64,000 nt of DNA from Ceratobasidium sp. AG-K (GCA_037039685.1 JAWNGF010000003.1:3286001-3350000), one strand, 5' to 3'. Counted from the first letter of the stretch, positions 12,501 through 22,758 are shown. Program-made: numbers and translations. Notes: generated by a model not told the origin, from the letters alone.

Positions 12501-14751
12501 GGTCTGAAACCTCGCCCAGACGCCCGAATCGAGTTTCGTAGGAGATTCCGAGGTTATTGAGTATTCCTGGCTTGTCGGGATGACCATCAGGAGTGAGCGA
12601 AACGGCCTGTGCTTTGAACTCGATCGCTTTGTTCAGGTCTGAAACCTCGCCCAGACGCCCGAATCGAGTTTCGTAGGAGATTCCGAGGTTATTGAGTCTT
12701 CCTGGCTTGTCGGGATGGCCATCAGGAGTGAGCGAAACGGCCTGTGCTTGGAACTCGATCGCTTTGTTCAGGTCTGAAACCTCGCCCAGACGCCCGAATC
12801 GAGTTTCGTAGGAGATTCCGAGGTTATTGAGTATTCCTGGCTTGTCGGGATGACCATCAGGAGTGAGCGAAACGGCCTGTGCTTTGAACTCGATCGCTTT
12901 GTTCAGGTCTGAAACCTCGCCCAGACGCCCGAATCGAGTTCCGTACGAGTTTCCGAGGTTATTGAGTATTCCTGGCTTGTCGGGATGGCCATCAGGAGTG
13001 AGCGAAACGGCCTGTGCTTGGAACTCGATCGCTTTGTTCAGGTCTGAAACCTCGCCCAGACGCCCGAATCGAGTTCCGTAGGAGATTCCGAGGTTATTGA
13101 GTCTTCCTGGCTTGTCGGGATGGCCATCAGGAGTGAGCGAAACGGCCTGTGCTTTGAACTCGATCGCTTTGTTCAGGTCTGAAACCTCGCCCAGACGCCC
13201 GAATCGAGTTCCGTAGGAGATTCCGAGGTTATTGAGTATTCCTGGCTTGTCGGGATGGCCATCAGGAGTGAGCGAAACGGCCTGTGCTTGGAACTCGATC
13301 GCTTTGTTCAGGTCTGAAACCTCGCCTAGACGCCCGAATCGAGTTCCGTACGAGTTTCCGAGGTTATTGAGTCTTCCTGGCTTGTCGGGATGGCCATCAG
13401 GAGTGAGCGAAACGGCCTGTGCTTGGAACTCGATCGCTTTGTTCAGGTCTGAAACCTCGCCCAGACGCCCGAATCGAGTTTCGTAGGAGATTCCGAGGTT
13501 ATTGAGTCTTCCTGGCTTGTCGGGATGGCCATCAGGAGTGAGCGAAACGGCCTGTGCTTGGAACTCGATCGCTTTGTTCAGGTCTGAAACCTCGCCCAGA
13601 CGCCCGAATCGAGTTTCGTAGGAGATTCCGAGGTTATTGAGTATTCCTGGCTTGTCGGGATGACCATCAGGAGTGAGCGAAACGGCCTGTGCTTTGAACT
13701 CGATCGCTTTGTTCAGGTCTGAAACCTCGCCCAGACGCCCGAATCGAGTTTCGTAGGAGATTCCGAGGTTATTGAGTCTTCCTGGCTTGTCGGGATGGCC
13801 ATCAGGAGTGAGCGAAACGGCCTGTGCTTGGAACTCGATCGCTTTGTTCAGGTCTGAAACCTCGCCCAGACGCCCGAATCGAGTTTCGTAGGAGATTCCG
13901 AGGTTATTGAGTATTCCTGGCTTGTCGGGATGATGACCATCAGGAGTGAGCGAAACGGCCTGTGCTTTGAACTCGATCGCTTTGTTCAGGTCTGAAACCT
14001 CGCCCAGACGCCCGAATCGAGTTCCGTACGAGTTTCCGAGGTTATTGAGTCTTCCTGGCTTGTCGGGATGGCCATCAGGAGTGAGCGAAACGGCCTGTGC
14101 TTGGAACTCGATCGCTTTGTTCAGGTCTGAAACCTCGCCCAGACGCCCGAATCGAGTTTCGTAGGAGATTCCGAGGTTATTGAGTATTCCTGGCTTGTCG
14201 GGATGGCCATCAGGAGTGAGCGAAACGGCCTGTGCTTGGAACTCGATCGCTTTGTTCAGGTCTGAAACCTCGCCCAGACGCCCGAATCGAGTTTCGTAGG
14301 AGATTCCGAGGTTATTGAGTCTTCCTGGCTTGTCGGGATGGCCATCGGGAGTCAGCGAAACAGCCTCTGTTCCCAATTTGGTTGATTCGCTCAGATCTGA
14401 AACCTCGCCCACTCTCTCAAATCGAGACAGGTACGCACACCCGCGGTTACTGAGCAACCTCAACCTATGCGTTGGCAGCATGTTTATCAGTGCGTCAGCT
14501 GCATCCCAGTGCTTGATTGCGCTGTTGATGTCCTCAATCTCTCCCGACAGCATAAATCGCTTATACGCGGATCCACCGAGTTCCAGGAGCTCTAGGACCT
14601 GTCTTCGTTCTTCAAATCTTGGTCTAGAGAACCCTCCTTTTGTTAGCTGTAAACGAGCCCCACCCTTCTGTAGGGCCTGATTCATTGGAACGCACGAACC
14701 TCCTCTCCCATAGTTCATCCAGCTCCAGCCGGAGTCGTACTGAAGCGTCAA
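9592..14751 (-). CDS. TPR-CHAT protein 2 with homogenised repeat array
   Basis: Paralogue of genes 1 and 3. The frame is open throughout (1,719 codons unspliced). A 54-nt intron at 10428-10375 (GTGCGT...GCGCAG, branch-like CTCTGAC) falls at the same codon as in the other copies; splicing gives about 1,701 residues. Since 54 nt is a multiple of three with no stop, both isoforms stay in frame. About residues 115-1150 are 45-residue TPR-like units that differ at only a few sites (FQ/FK, GIL/GRL, ISYE/ISYG/NSYG). The CHAT domain has HLACHG and LSACQTATGA motifs and ends RWAPFIHIGL. The true N terminus probably lies in upstream exons: an acceptor TTCTCTAG at 14624 is conserved with gene 3, and an exon around 14979-14824 precedes a GTAAGG donor. 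Assignment is firm, N-terminal model is not. Confidence 0.88.
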   Translation of the reverse strand: MTLQYDSGWSWMNYGRGGSCVPMNQALQKGGARLQLTKGGFSRPRFEERRQVLELLELGGSAYKRFMLSGEIEDINSAIKHWDAADALINMLPTHRLRLLSNRGCAYLSRFERVGEVSDLSESTKLGTEAVSLTPDGHPDKPGRLNNLGISYETRFGRLGEVSDLNKAIEFQAQAVSLTPDGHPDKPGILNNLGISYETRFGRLGEVSDLNKAIEFQAQAVSLTPDGHPDKPGRLNNLGNSYGTRFGRLGEVSDLNKAIEFKAQAVSLTPDGHHPDKPGILNNLGISYETRFGRLGEVSDLNKAIEFQAQAVSLTPDGHPDKPGRLNNLGISYETRFGRLGEVSDLNKAIEFKAQAVSLTPDGHPDKPGILNNLGISYETRFGRLGEVSDLNKAIEFQAQAVSLTPDGHPDKPGRLNNLGISYETRFGRLGEVSDLNKAIEFQAQAVSLTPDGHPDKPGRLNNLGNSYGTRFGRLGEVSDLNKAIEFQAQAVSLTPDGHPDKPGILNNLGISYGTRFGRLGEVSDLNKAIEFKAQAVSLTPDGHPDKPGRLNNLGISYGTRFGRLGEVSDLNKAIEFQAQAVSLTPDGHPDKPGILNNLGNSYGTRFGRLGEVSDLNKAIEFKAQAVSLTPDGHPDKPGILNNLGISYETRFGRLGEVSDLNKAIEFQAQAVSLTPDGHPDKPGRLNNLGISYETRFGRLGEVSDLNKAIEFKAQAVSLTPDGHPDKPGILNNLGISYETRFGRLGEVSDLNKAIEFQAQAVSLTPDGHPDKPGRLNNLGISYETRFGRLGEVSDLNKAIEFQAQAVSLTPDGHPDKPGRLNNLGNSYGTRFGRLGEVSDLNKAIEFQAQAVSLTPDGHPDKPGILNNLGISYGTRFGRLGEVSDLNKAIEFKAQAVSLTPDGHPDKPGRLNNLGISYGTRFGRLGEVSDLNKAIEFQAQAVSLTPDGHPDKPGILNNLGNSYGTRFGRLGEVSDLNKAIEFKAQAVSLTPDGHPDKPGILNNLGISYETRFGRLGEVSDLNKAIEFQAQAVSLTPDGHPDKPGRLNNLGNSYGTRFGRLGEVSDLNKAIEFQAQAVSLTPDGHPDKPGILNNLGNSYGTRFGRLGEVSDLNKAIEFQAQAVSLTPDGHPDKPGRLNNLGNSYETRFGRLGEVSDIQSACSSFRRSSQSLTGPPLLRFRACRQWAQLSLLFTESSPHFAYQQAMSLLPQLIWVGTTIARRYELVAEVGAFAIEAASHAISTGAYHLALEWLEAGRSIVWGQIAQLRTPFEELSIRHPKLAVALASLGHKLEHAGSRSSLPSFPEPRDCDLGQEATHHVHMALEWDELLKEVRSISGFEGFLGSPTAGSLMNAAKDHPIVVINLHESRCDALIIQPAFDSISHIALGNFSSDSAVSARMHVLSQVRDRALRPRLKALCSLDTALDDLWSGIVKPVLDFLGYTVRVTTFVRPAHALTTHAQNKLPTDQLPRLTWCTTGLLSFLPLHAARSYHDSQPSAFDLVISSYTPTLSALLPRQPTESAHCGILAVGQENAPGLSSLPCTTRELATILKHTKSECYLQLEGEEATVEQVLEAMEHFSWVHLACHGSQGADDPTHSAFHLHDGDLTLAAITKRSFTNKGLAFLSACQTATGAEKMPDEAVHLAAGMLMAGYPSVIGTMWSMADEDGPKIADKLYAELLKDGKMDHTKAARALHRAVADLREEVGEKDIARWAPFIHIGL
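10375..10428 (-). other. Intron at TPR/CHAT boundary of gene 2
   Basis: 54-nt phase-0 GT-AG intron, in frame and without stops, so it can be retained without breaking the protein. Its position matches the introns of genes 1 and 3. Confidence 0.7.
11300..14400 (-). repeat. 135-bp TPR-coding tandem array (about 23 units)
   Basis: The same landmark (plus-strand ATTGAGT just before CTTCCTGGC or ATTCCTGGC) recurs at 11341, 11476, 11611 and so on to 14314, a strict 135-bp period with one 3-bp insertion near 13932 that adds a second His to the HPDK motif. Units are almost identical at DNA level. Unit order shows a higher-order period of eight units (1080 bp): variant order in about 11783-12862 repeats in 12863-13942. 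This implies recent unequal exchange or segmental duplication rather than old divergence. Confidence 0.95.
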
Positions 14752-14823
14752 GTATCAGGTTATCCTTTCCATGGGACTTTTTCGTGAGTGAGGGGGTCAA
14801 TTTTTGCTCGAATTAGTCCTTAC

Positions 14824-14979
14824 CTCTTCAACCTTTCTCTTCTTTTTTTCCTGGTTCGGACCGCTGGATTCCATATTCCGCGATTGTTTCAGAGCATTGC
14901 CGGTCGTAATTTGAATGGGGACCGAGAGCTGATGTGAGCCACTTTCACTGGCGGACGCATTTATTGCTTCGGGCGTGTG
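14824..14979 (-). CDS. Probable 5' exon of TPR-CHAT gene 2
   Basis: Open segment upstream of gene 2 on the same strand. It is Ser/Gln/Asn-rich and ends in a basic cluster EKKKRKVEE, identical in its core to a classical monopartite nuclear localisation signal, directly before a consensus donor GTAAGG (14823). An acceptor CTTCAG at 14740 would join it in phase with the gene 2 frame. A Ser/Gly/Asn-rich stretch of similar spacing lies upstream of gene 3 (45705-45950). The upstream boundary and start codon are not resolved; an acceptor-like GAGCAG sits near 14980. Confidence 0.4.
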
Positions 14980-16540
14980 GACTGATTTGCTGCTCGTCAA
15001 TGTATTAGCTTAGCGAGTACTCAACGATGATTCACATACATCTGCGCATTCTCAGTTGTGGACTGGTCCCACTCTTTCGATGATTCGGCGGAATCCATGG
15101 AATTTCTATCAATCGCAGGATGGGTTTGGTCCCGTACCCGCATCATGTCTGGAACGGTGGCTTATGTATGCGAAGGGCGTTTATTCATCAAACTTCCTGG
15201 TACGGTAAATCCCCTGGTATACACCTTTGCTATTCCACTCAGCGCCCCTCAATTTCCCCAAGCCGTAAGCTCGTCGCACACGTTCACTGCTGCCAATCCT
15301 GCGAAGCTCGTGTGGCAGTTGACCCATCGAACTAGTGTCTTTGCACAGAGGTCACTCATTCTAAAAATGCACGTCCACCTAGCCGCCAACCACGCTGGCG
15401 CCATGTACTAATCGCCGCTTTTGGTGAATGGATTGGCCCGTATAGCTTTGATTTCCCAACTACAGTCGCACTTGACTCGCCTCATGTTGTTAGCACCTTC
15501 GCCATGCCTCGCTCTCCACGACCAATACAACGCGCTATTGCTGTGTGCAGAATATCGACCGGGCGACGAGTTGCGATGTCTCTGAGTCCTGCTGGATTTC
15601 TTACTGCTTGCGCCGATGAAGAACACAGTGTCGGTTTGTCCCATATTAGAAATAAGTATTTGGTTCTGAACAACTTCAAGTTGAGACTCCACCAAATTAT
15701 CGGGACTAATTCGAATGCATTAGCTGATTTTCGGTCGATCTCACAAGCAAAGTATTTGAGCTGTTGTCAATCCTCTCTCCAGACGTGGGTAATTATCTGA
15801 TCATACTAGTACTTTTGTAGCTCTATCATATTTCACGTGTGCTAAGCTCTGGTACGAAGCGAAGGTCATACAAATGTCAGCCCAAATGTATATAAGATCT
15901 CGGACAGCATTACGACGTTATATCCACATCGATAGTCCATTGGCCAAAAATACGTTCAAGTGGCCTACCAGTTCGCACGCATTCAGGCCCGTTGTAGTGG
16001 TGGATGGTTTGTCTTGGAGTCATTGGCCGCAAAAAGATAACAAATCTGGTGTCGAGCGAGCACGTCCTTGGTGATTGTGGCCCCCTAATATGTGAATTAG
16101 AGCGGACGGGGGTGTCTCGTTGCAGTGTCGGCGGTGCTCGCACCTCAACCTGTCGGAGTGGTCAAGGTCGGAATGTGTCCTCGAATAAGCAAATCGATTG
16201 GCTGAACACGAGGTGATTAACAAACTCAAGGCGATGCAATCGTGAGCGAGGCTTACCGGAACTGTCTTCAGGCCCCTGAAATGAGCACTCCTGGACACGC
16301 TAGCTGGTACCTGCCTGCATACTACACACAGCCGATTGCCTCCTGGACGATGCAGAGCGAACAGCGCCAAGGCGAAGACCAGCTCTACCTCATGGTCGGC
16401 CCCACAGGTCCGCATCCTGACCCTTGCGCGCAAGGTACTCTACAATAGCATGATGCAGGGACCAATGTAAATTATGGTTGCGTCGGGCCTATTGCATTTG
16501 GACTCAGAAGTGGCATGGCTAGGGTTGCGATAATCCGGGA
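14980..16540. other. Intergenic interval, no supported gene
   Basis: Short open frames on both strands, none with recognisable motifs. It may hold the promoter and further 5' exons of TPR-CHAT gene 2 at its left edge. Confidence 0.4.
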
Positions 16541-16549
16541 CGCGCTACC

Positions 16550-19195
16550 TTAGCCGGCGAGTCACTGCAGTAAAAGTATTGTATGATCAAGGTAGAGGCC
16601 CTCATTTATTTGAGTATAATCACGGTACGTATCGCCGCCAACTCGCCCGCAGCTTTGCATAATCACTGTAGGTAGGGTGTCAGCGGCGAAGGGGCCCAGT
16701 CGTGGGCCCGCCGCCGACCGGACCTTCCCTCACCTCCCCCGCATCTTCGTCATACCACAATTATAGATTATACCCACTCATGTATTATCACATTATAATA
16801 CATACCAGCATTTTGAACATGGTTTGCTCGTGGATTAGAGTGTACATACGACCGGGTAATAAAGCTGGGTCTATGCTTACGGTATAATCGTGTGCCATGT
16901 GTCCGTGCAGGTTGATTATACCTCACCGAGGGCTGGCATACTACAGATCAGATAAGCTCTATTAGACATGTAAGATATATAAGTACACTGGAAAACTAGT
17001 CGCATACAGATATGTTCAATGTTCGCGTCGACGCTTGATAATGCTTCGGTACAGTATCATCGGTTTGCTGTGCAAAGCGCGCGCGCGATTATCTTCGGGT
17101 CGCTAGATTGATGGGTGCATATTTCATACGGATTTGACACGCAAATGATATAAATACACTCAAAAGCTAATCGCCCGTAGGCATACTCGATGCCTGCATC
17201 GGCGCTTGATGATACCTCGGTGCAGTATCGTCACTTTTGCCATGCAAAGCGTGCGGATGATTATCCTTGTGCGCTCGGATTTAGCTGTAGGCTGCTGGAT
17301 TAGTTGCTCCACGCTCCATTAGGCACGCACCCGTATAGATGAATCCGAAAACTAGTCGCATATAGGTATGCTCGATGCCCGCGCCGATGCTTGTTGATAC
17401 TTTGAGTTGGTATTATCACTTCGTTGCGGGAAGCGCGCGAAGAATTACCCCCAAATGCTCGGATCAGATACAGATGTTTTACGCTCCGTTAGACACAGAG
17501 CTATATTGATATACCTAAAAAGTAATCACACATAGGCATACTCGACGCCCGTGCCGGCGCTTCATGATACTCACATGAAGTATCATCACTTTTGCCATGC
17601 AAAGCGCGTCGATGATTGTCCTCAAATGCTCAGAACAGCTACAGGCGGTTCGCATCCTATTAGACACGGAAATAGATGTATGCGCCCGAAACTAACCGCA
17701 TACAGGCATACCCTGATGCGCGCGTCGGCGCTTGATGATACTGACGCCAAGTATCATCACTTTGGCCTTGCAAAGCGCACGAATGATTATCCTCGTGCGC
17801 TCGCATTCAGCTACAGGCTATCGGGCTGGTTGACTCACACACTTAATAATGGTCGACGTAGAGGCAATGAAGCACCCAGTTTGAGAATACCTCCGGATAA
17901 TCACTGCACGCTTCTGCTCCCGCAGAACGATTATACAGTCAAGTATAATCGGACTGGGAATGCGGCCGGCCGTGTAGATTATACGGCACATAATCACCTC
18001 GCAGCTGCGCTGCTGGTGATAATACATATCCCTGACCTGTCCGACTGATAGCTTACCGGCTGAATGCTCAATACCACAATGGAATTCACCGCAAAAATGC
18101 CCCAGACATCACAGATGCCTAACCGATATTGTCATCCCTCCCCCCCCCCGATGCGTGGTAAAAGATGATACTCTGGGAGTATCATCGTTTCTCTGACAGC
18201 CACAAGCTCTGCCTGCTGCTTGATTATACATTGCTGGTATAATCATTTCACCGGCATGCATCGTGCGACGAGCTGCGGAGAACACTCGTTGTTTTCGTGC
18301 ATTTACCCACTCGTTACTGTTTCCCCTTCCCCTGTATATCACCCTGTGAGTAAAGCGACTATGTAGTATAATTGGGGATTCAGTCTGTCTGTTATAATCA
18401 CCTCCCTCACCGGCGGCAAATGATGATACCCAGAATGTATCATCACATTCCTGGCAGCTGCACGCTCTCCCTGTCAGCTAATTATATGTTGCTGGTATAG
18501 TCATTTCGCCAGCATGCACACACTGTATGACAAGCTTGAAGGATATTTGCTGTGTCCATTCATTAGCCCACTTGGTGCTGCTTTCCTATTGTTGTGTATA
18601 GTGCCTTATGCTACCATCCAGTATTATCGCCTTCCCCTCATCTCCGGCTGAAAAAGATCATACTTGGGCGGTATCATTGTTTCTCCGGCAGCTGAGAACC
18701 CTGTCCGGCACTCGATTATAGAGTGTTGGTATAATCATTGCACTGGCATGCACTCTGTGACAAGCTGCCAAGAATAGTTGTTCTTTTCTGTGTATTTGCT
18801 CATGGATAACAAGGCTAAATAACATGATCGCAGCGGCATGCACAGCGGCATGTATAGTATTTTGCTGTAGCTTCTGCATCAAGTGCAACTGGGGATGATA
18901 CTTCTCTAGTATTATTATTTTGTCAGTACTGGTATTGCAATGAGCTGCAAGCTGATGTACATAGATAGCACAGAGAATTAAATCATCAGACATTGTAATT
19001 GCAGTGCATAAAAAATTCACCACTACCCATCAGGTATCATCATGTGCCGTCACCCAGCATACCCTGCCTGTTGATGATTGTGTGCCAGATAGATAGCTTG
19101 CAAATATATATAGTGGTCAGATGGTATAATCACACCAGCAGTAATAACATTTTGCCTTGAAAGATGATTATATAGACTGAGTATAATCATCCAAT
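16550..19195. repeat. Palindrome-bearing degenerate tandem arrays
   Basis: Non-coding block built of two degenerate tandem families. Left family: about five units with starts near 16991, 17161, 17347, 17516 and 17688 (period about 170-186 bp), each containing GCATA(C/G)...CGCTTGATGATAC then a GTATCATCAC arm and CAAAGCG. Right family: units with starts near 18164, 18421, 18657 and 18897 (period about 236-257 bp), each carrying two palindromes separated by text such as GGCATGCA. Palindromes are of two types, GATGATAC(n)GTATCATC and GATTATAC(n)GTATAATC, with 5-8 nt loops. Perfect examples: 17733-17759, 17928-17951, 18164-18186, 18221-18245, 18421-18445. The function is unknown to me. Confidence 0.8.
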
Positions 19196-19430
19196 AGCTT
19201 GGAGCTATTCTCCCACTACTATTGGCAAGATCGTGTCAAAATTTTAAGATTTTGAGCTGAAAATTTCTTGGAGGAATTGAATCAAAATGAGATGGGTTTC
19301 AACTTTGGAGAAAACTTGCATTCATTTAGAAGCCCGTGCTTATGGGGACTCACTTTTAATGGTAAACTGAATCACACATTGTTACAGAGCATGTATAATA
19401 ATTCATTTGAAATGGGGAGTGGGGGTTTGT

Positions 19431-19897
19431 TGTTGTGAGCCATCTCACACCTTCAGACTCACCTTGCGTCTCGCCCGCCTGTTCTTGCACTTGTTGTTTT
19501 GTTTGTGTTATGTTTGTTCTTTCCTGTGCCGCATTGCCACGTTCTTGTGGTTGTTCTGTTACATTGTGTAACACGGCTGCGCTTTGTACAAGTCACGACT
19601 GCCCGTGCAGCATGACTCACTTGGACACTCCTGACTGGCTTGTATGTATGACTCGTGTGGCTGCATCCTGTATGACTCAGTCTCTTTCTGAATATATATA
19701 GAGGACCTACAAGCCTGGTAACCCTAGCTTGTTTTGTCTTGTCAAACATTCCCTCTGAGTGACACTCTGAACCAACCCTACCCTTAACAGTCTACAGCCA
19801 CTTAAGTGTGGTGCAACTCAAGAGGTGTCTTAGGTCTTAGTGCCGTCCACTCTCCCTTGCGGCTTGTCTCATAGCCACCAAGAAGTAGCTTATGACA
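19431..19897 (+). repeat. LTR of family A, copy A1 (5' LTR)
   Basis: 467-bp LTR starting TGTTGTGAGC and ending TATGACA. It has a TATA box (TATATATA near 19693-19700), and 33 nt downstream of that the 12-mer AGCTTGTTTTGT (19726-19737), complementary to the primer site just after the LTR. Copies of this LTR occur at 30324, 31599, 34003, 38790 and about 40497. Confidence 0.9.
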
Positions 19898-19899
19898 TT

Positions 19900-19911
19900 A
19901 CAAAACAAGCT
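19900..19911 (+). promoter_or_regulatory. Primer-binding site of A1, complementary to LTR
   Basis: ACAAAACAAGCT lies two bases after the LTR and is the exact reverse complement of AGCTTGTTTTGT inside the LTR, at the place where transcription would start. This is the arrangement known from Tf1/sushi self-priming elements. Confidence 0.7.
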
Positions 19912-19918
19912 TCACACT

Positions 19919-21856
19919 ATGTCTACAAATGCTTCAACACCCGTTGAACAGGGACTACAAGAAGATACAGTCTCAAGACCCACGTCCACTACAAGCATAC
20001 AAAGAGGACCTAGTAGAGCTGCTAGACCAGCCTCATCACTCAGAGAAAGTGCACTTGCACACACACAAGCAGGGGGCCCAGCCCCATCAAGAGTACCCAG
20101 CAGAAGCACAGTACCAGGAACATTTCCACCAGAGGTATCACTAGTCAAAGAACACCCCCAAGAGGAAGAATGGGAACCTGGTGACGAAACTTATGTACCA
20201 GAACCAGAAGTAATAACCATTACGTCTGATGGAACAACTCCTTGTCAAGGGTTCATGTTTGGCTCTTTTTCCCCCCAGCCCAAGCCACACGGTGGAGTCT
20301 CCCTGGTTCAAATTCATCCTCCACCCACACCGCAAATACCATGCATCTTGGGAACAGTCACCAATGTAGGACCCATTCCTCTGTCCTTACCCAAAAGACC
20401 GCAACCACTGGTGACCCCAGCAGCAGGACCCTCCGCGGACCCTTGACCTGTTAGCAATAGCTCTTCCAGCACACAAAGAACTGCCATTCAGAGCTTAGAC
20501 AAACTAGACGATCTCTTAATCAGATGTCACAACGCAACTCTAAGAGTCATTGAAGGACTAAGAGTTGGTCTCACACAAAGAATCACAGGGCTAGAGCAGG
20601 AAGCAAGGGTACTAGCAAACAACCAAGAAATTTTCAACAATACTATCAGGGGAATACAACAGTCCCTTATGGACATTCTTAATTCCGCCCATAATGCCAA
20701 GCATAACAGTTATCTTATGGGAAGAGAAGTAGACACCATCCAAAACAAAGTCACAAACACCCAGGGACTCGTTACAAACATACAACGAGACCTTGACACC
20801 ACACACCAAGGCCAGCTTCAGTGGAATGAAGCGGTGACTCAAGGAATCAAGCAAGTTAGGGAGGGATTCACAACATTGGACAGACGAGTGGCAACCATGG
20901 AACAATCCCTTACCAACCTAAGGGAAGAAGTCATGGAGGCCTTGTTACATGCGCCCAGCAAACAATCCACACCAGAAGCCAAATCTACAAGAATCAACAA
21001 TCTAGAACAAAGACTCCAGCATTTACTCAACTTCTGAGATGGAAGCCCACCAAAACAACCTAAAGTCACTAGACCAGAAGCTTTCAATGGAAAGAAGGGA
21101 GAAGGAGCAGAAATGTTCATCACCCAGATGGAAAGTTACTTCATCAGGTTGGGTGACCAGTACAGTTCTGGACAAAAATGGATTAGAGAAGCATTAGCAA
21201 ATTTCAAATTGGATAACCGGTCTGCTACCCATTGGGCACAGGTGTTACTCTGATCTATGAGCAATGGAGTTCCAGATCCAAACTTGATGTCATGGGAGAC
21301 ATTCAAGACATACTTCATGGAGCAATTCAGTGACCCTGACAAGAAAGCCAAAGCAGAAGCCAATATCCAGAAAAGCAAGCAAATCAACTCAGCAGCCAAT
21401 TATGCAACAGAATTCCGCTTTCATATGGTTGATGTGAATTGGGGGGAAGAAGCTCTTATCAACCAATTCAAGGAAGGACTCAAGCCAGAAATCAAAACAG
21501 AATTGGCACAATTTGAACTCTCCCTTATCAACAAGGATGGAACTGAAAGACACCTTACCCTTAATCAGTGGATCACTCTTGCAATTTTGATTGATCAAAA
21601 GCTGCAGCAGATCAAGTTGTCCATGGGGAAAAAGACATCACAACCAGCCACCACCAACCAAGCTCCTACAAAGCAACTACCAGGTGAAGTATATAAGGCA
21701 AGGATTGCATCTAACCGCTGCCTGAAGTGTGGTCCGGAAGGACACCGTTCATTCAAATGCTCATCCAAGGAATGGATAACATCCAAACCTAACATCAAGG
21801 GAAGAGAGGCAACAATTGTAGAAGAGGACTTGGGAAAAAAAGGGGTCTCCCACTAA
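19919..21856 (+). pseudogene. gag of A1, three stop codons
   Basis: Gag polyprotein, 645 codons in one frame from ATG 19919, interrupted by TGA at 20444, 21035 and 21251. It is collinear with the intact gag of copy A2. The C-terminal half has the typical retrotransposon gag core (WETFK..F.EQFSDP, EALINQFKEGLKPEI) and a CCHC zinc knuckle CLKCGPEGHRSFKC. The reading frame ends at TAA 21854-21856; pol follows in the -1 frame. Confidence 0.85.
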
Positions 21857-21858
21857 CT

Positions 21859-22053
21859 GTGTGTGGAGAGACCAAAGAACCGGCAATGGACTTTAGAGCA
21901 AACAAAGAATCAACAATTGTTTACAGCTACATTGCCGGAATCACAGATCTGATTGCTACTCTGATTGACTCTGGAGCATCCCAAAATTTTGTTTATATTG
22001 TTTGGGCCAGGAAGAATAACATTGCCTTGAGGGAACTCCCTGTTCCTCGAAAG
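21859..22053 (+). pseudogene. pol fragment of A1 (protease only)
   Basis: Start of pol in the -1 frame relative to gag: aspartic protease region with TLIDSGASQNF (catalytic D-S-G). Truncated after about 65 codons by the family B LTR sequence at 22054, so no reverse transcriptase remains. Confidence 0.75.
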
Positions 22054-22156
22054 TGTTGTGACCCATGTACGACATCCTTGGACTCTGACTGCGTGTCTCG
22101 GACTCTGGTGCCTTTAGCACCCTATGTACAATGTAGCGCCCTCTCCCGCATTTAGT
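22054..22156 (+). repeat. 103-bp partial LTR of family B
   Basis: Matches the first about 103 bp of the full family B LTR that begins at 22157 (both start TGT(T/C)GTGACCCATG). It is either a remnant of an older LTR into which the next copy integrated, or a tandem duplication of the LTR start. Confidence 0.75.
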
Positions 22157-22708
22157 TGTCGTGACCCATGTACGACATCCCTGGACTCTGGCTGTGTGGC
22201 TTGGACTCTGGCGCCCTAAGCGCCCTATGTACAATGTATGGCCCTCTCCCACGTTTAGTGTGGTGTATGGATGACGTGTCACCTTGGCCCATATGGCCTT
22301 GCTGTCTTCTGGATCTTTCCCTTGGAAGGATTGTGCTTCTGGAATGTTCTTCCAGAAGCACTTTCAGTTTGCTGACTGATACTGGTGCCTGATTGGCCAG
22401 TTTATGTATTGTACCACTTTAAGGCATTTTTGCCTCATGCTATATATACTGGCTTGCAAGCATGGACTCACTCCAGCTTGCTTTGCCTTGTCATCTCTCC
22501 CCTCAGAGTGCACTCTAAGTCCCAAAGGCCTTACAGCCTTTGTCTCTCATCTAAGTGGGCCTTTGGCCATCATCAGTATCGATGCTAAGGTTGCACTAGC
22601 AACTTAGCAAACGGACTAAGGAGCCTATAAGGCATATCAAGGCCAGTGTCTACGACTAAGGCAAGAACAGTCACTGTTGTTGGTCAACCTGCATAGAGGG
22701 TTGCAACA
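22157..22708 (+). repeat. Family B 5' LTR
   Basis: 552 bp, starting TGTCGTGACC and ending GGTTGCAACA. TATA box TATATATA at 22441-22448; 34 nt downstream lies AGCTTGCTTTGC (22475-22486), exactly complementary to the primer site at 22711-22722. Confidence 0.9.
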
Positions 22709-22710
22709 TT

Positions 22711-22722
22711 GCAAAGCAAGCT
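22711..22722 (+). promoter_or_regulatory. Primer-binding site of family B, complementary to LTR
   Basis: GCAAAGCAAGCT, two bases after the LTR, is the exact reverse complement of AGCTTGCTTTGC at 22475-22486. It differs from the family A site at two positions, and the LTR partner differs at the matching two, so pairing is preserved. Confidence 0.75.
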
Positions 22723-22758
22723 TCAACTGCAAGCCATGAGAAAACACAATATAGTCAC

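Larger units (their letters stand above)
19431..22053 (+). mobile_element. Family A Ty3/Gypsy copy A1, 3'-truncated
   Basis: Chromovirus-type LTR element: 5' LTR 19431-19897, a two-base TT spacer, a primer site at 19900-19911, gag with three TGA stops, and the start of pol (protease with LIDSGA). It is cut at 22053, where a family B LTR fragment begins; the remaining pol and 3' LTR are missing here. Confidence 0.85.

Noticed and set aside
11342..14164. Plus-strand open frames repeated across the TPR array (MSxPGLSGWPSGVSETA... type)
   Set aside because: They are antisense shadows of the near-identical 135-bp units; any frame without a stop in one unit stays open in all.
16550..19195. CRISPR-like array from regularly recurring palindromic words
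   Set aside because: No constant direct repeat with unique spacers of even length; units are long, degenerate and in fungal DNA, with no cas genes.
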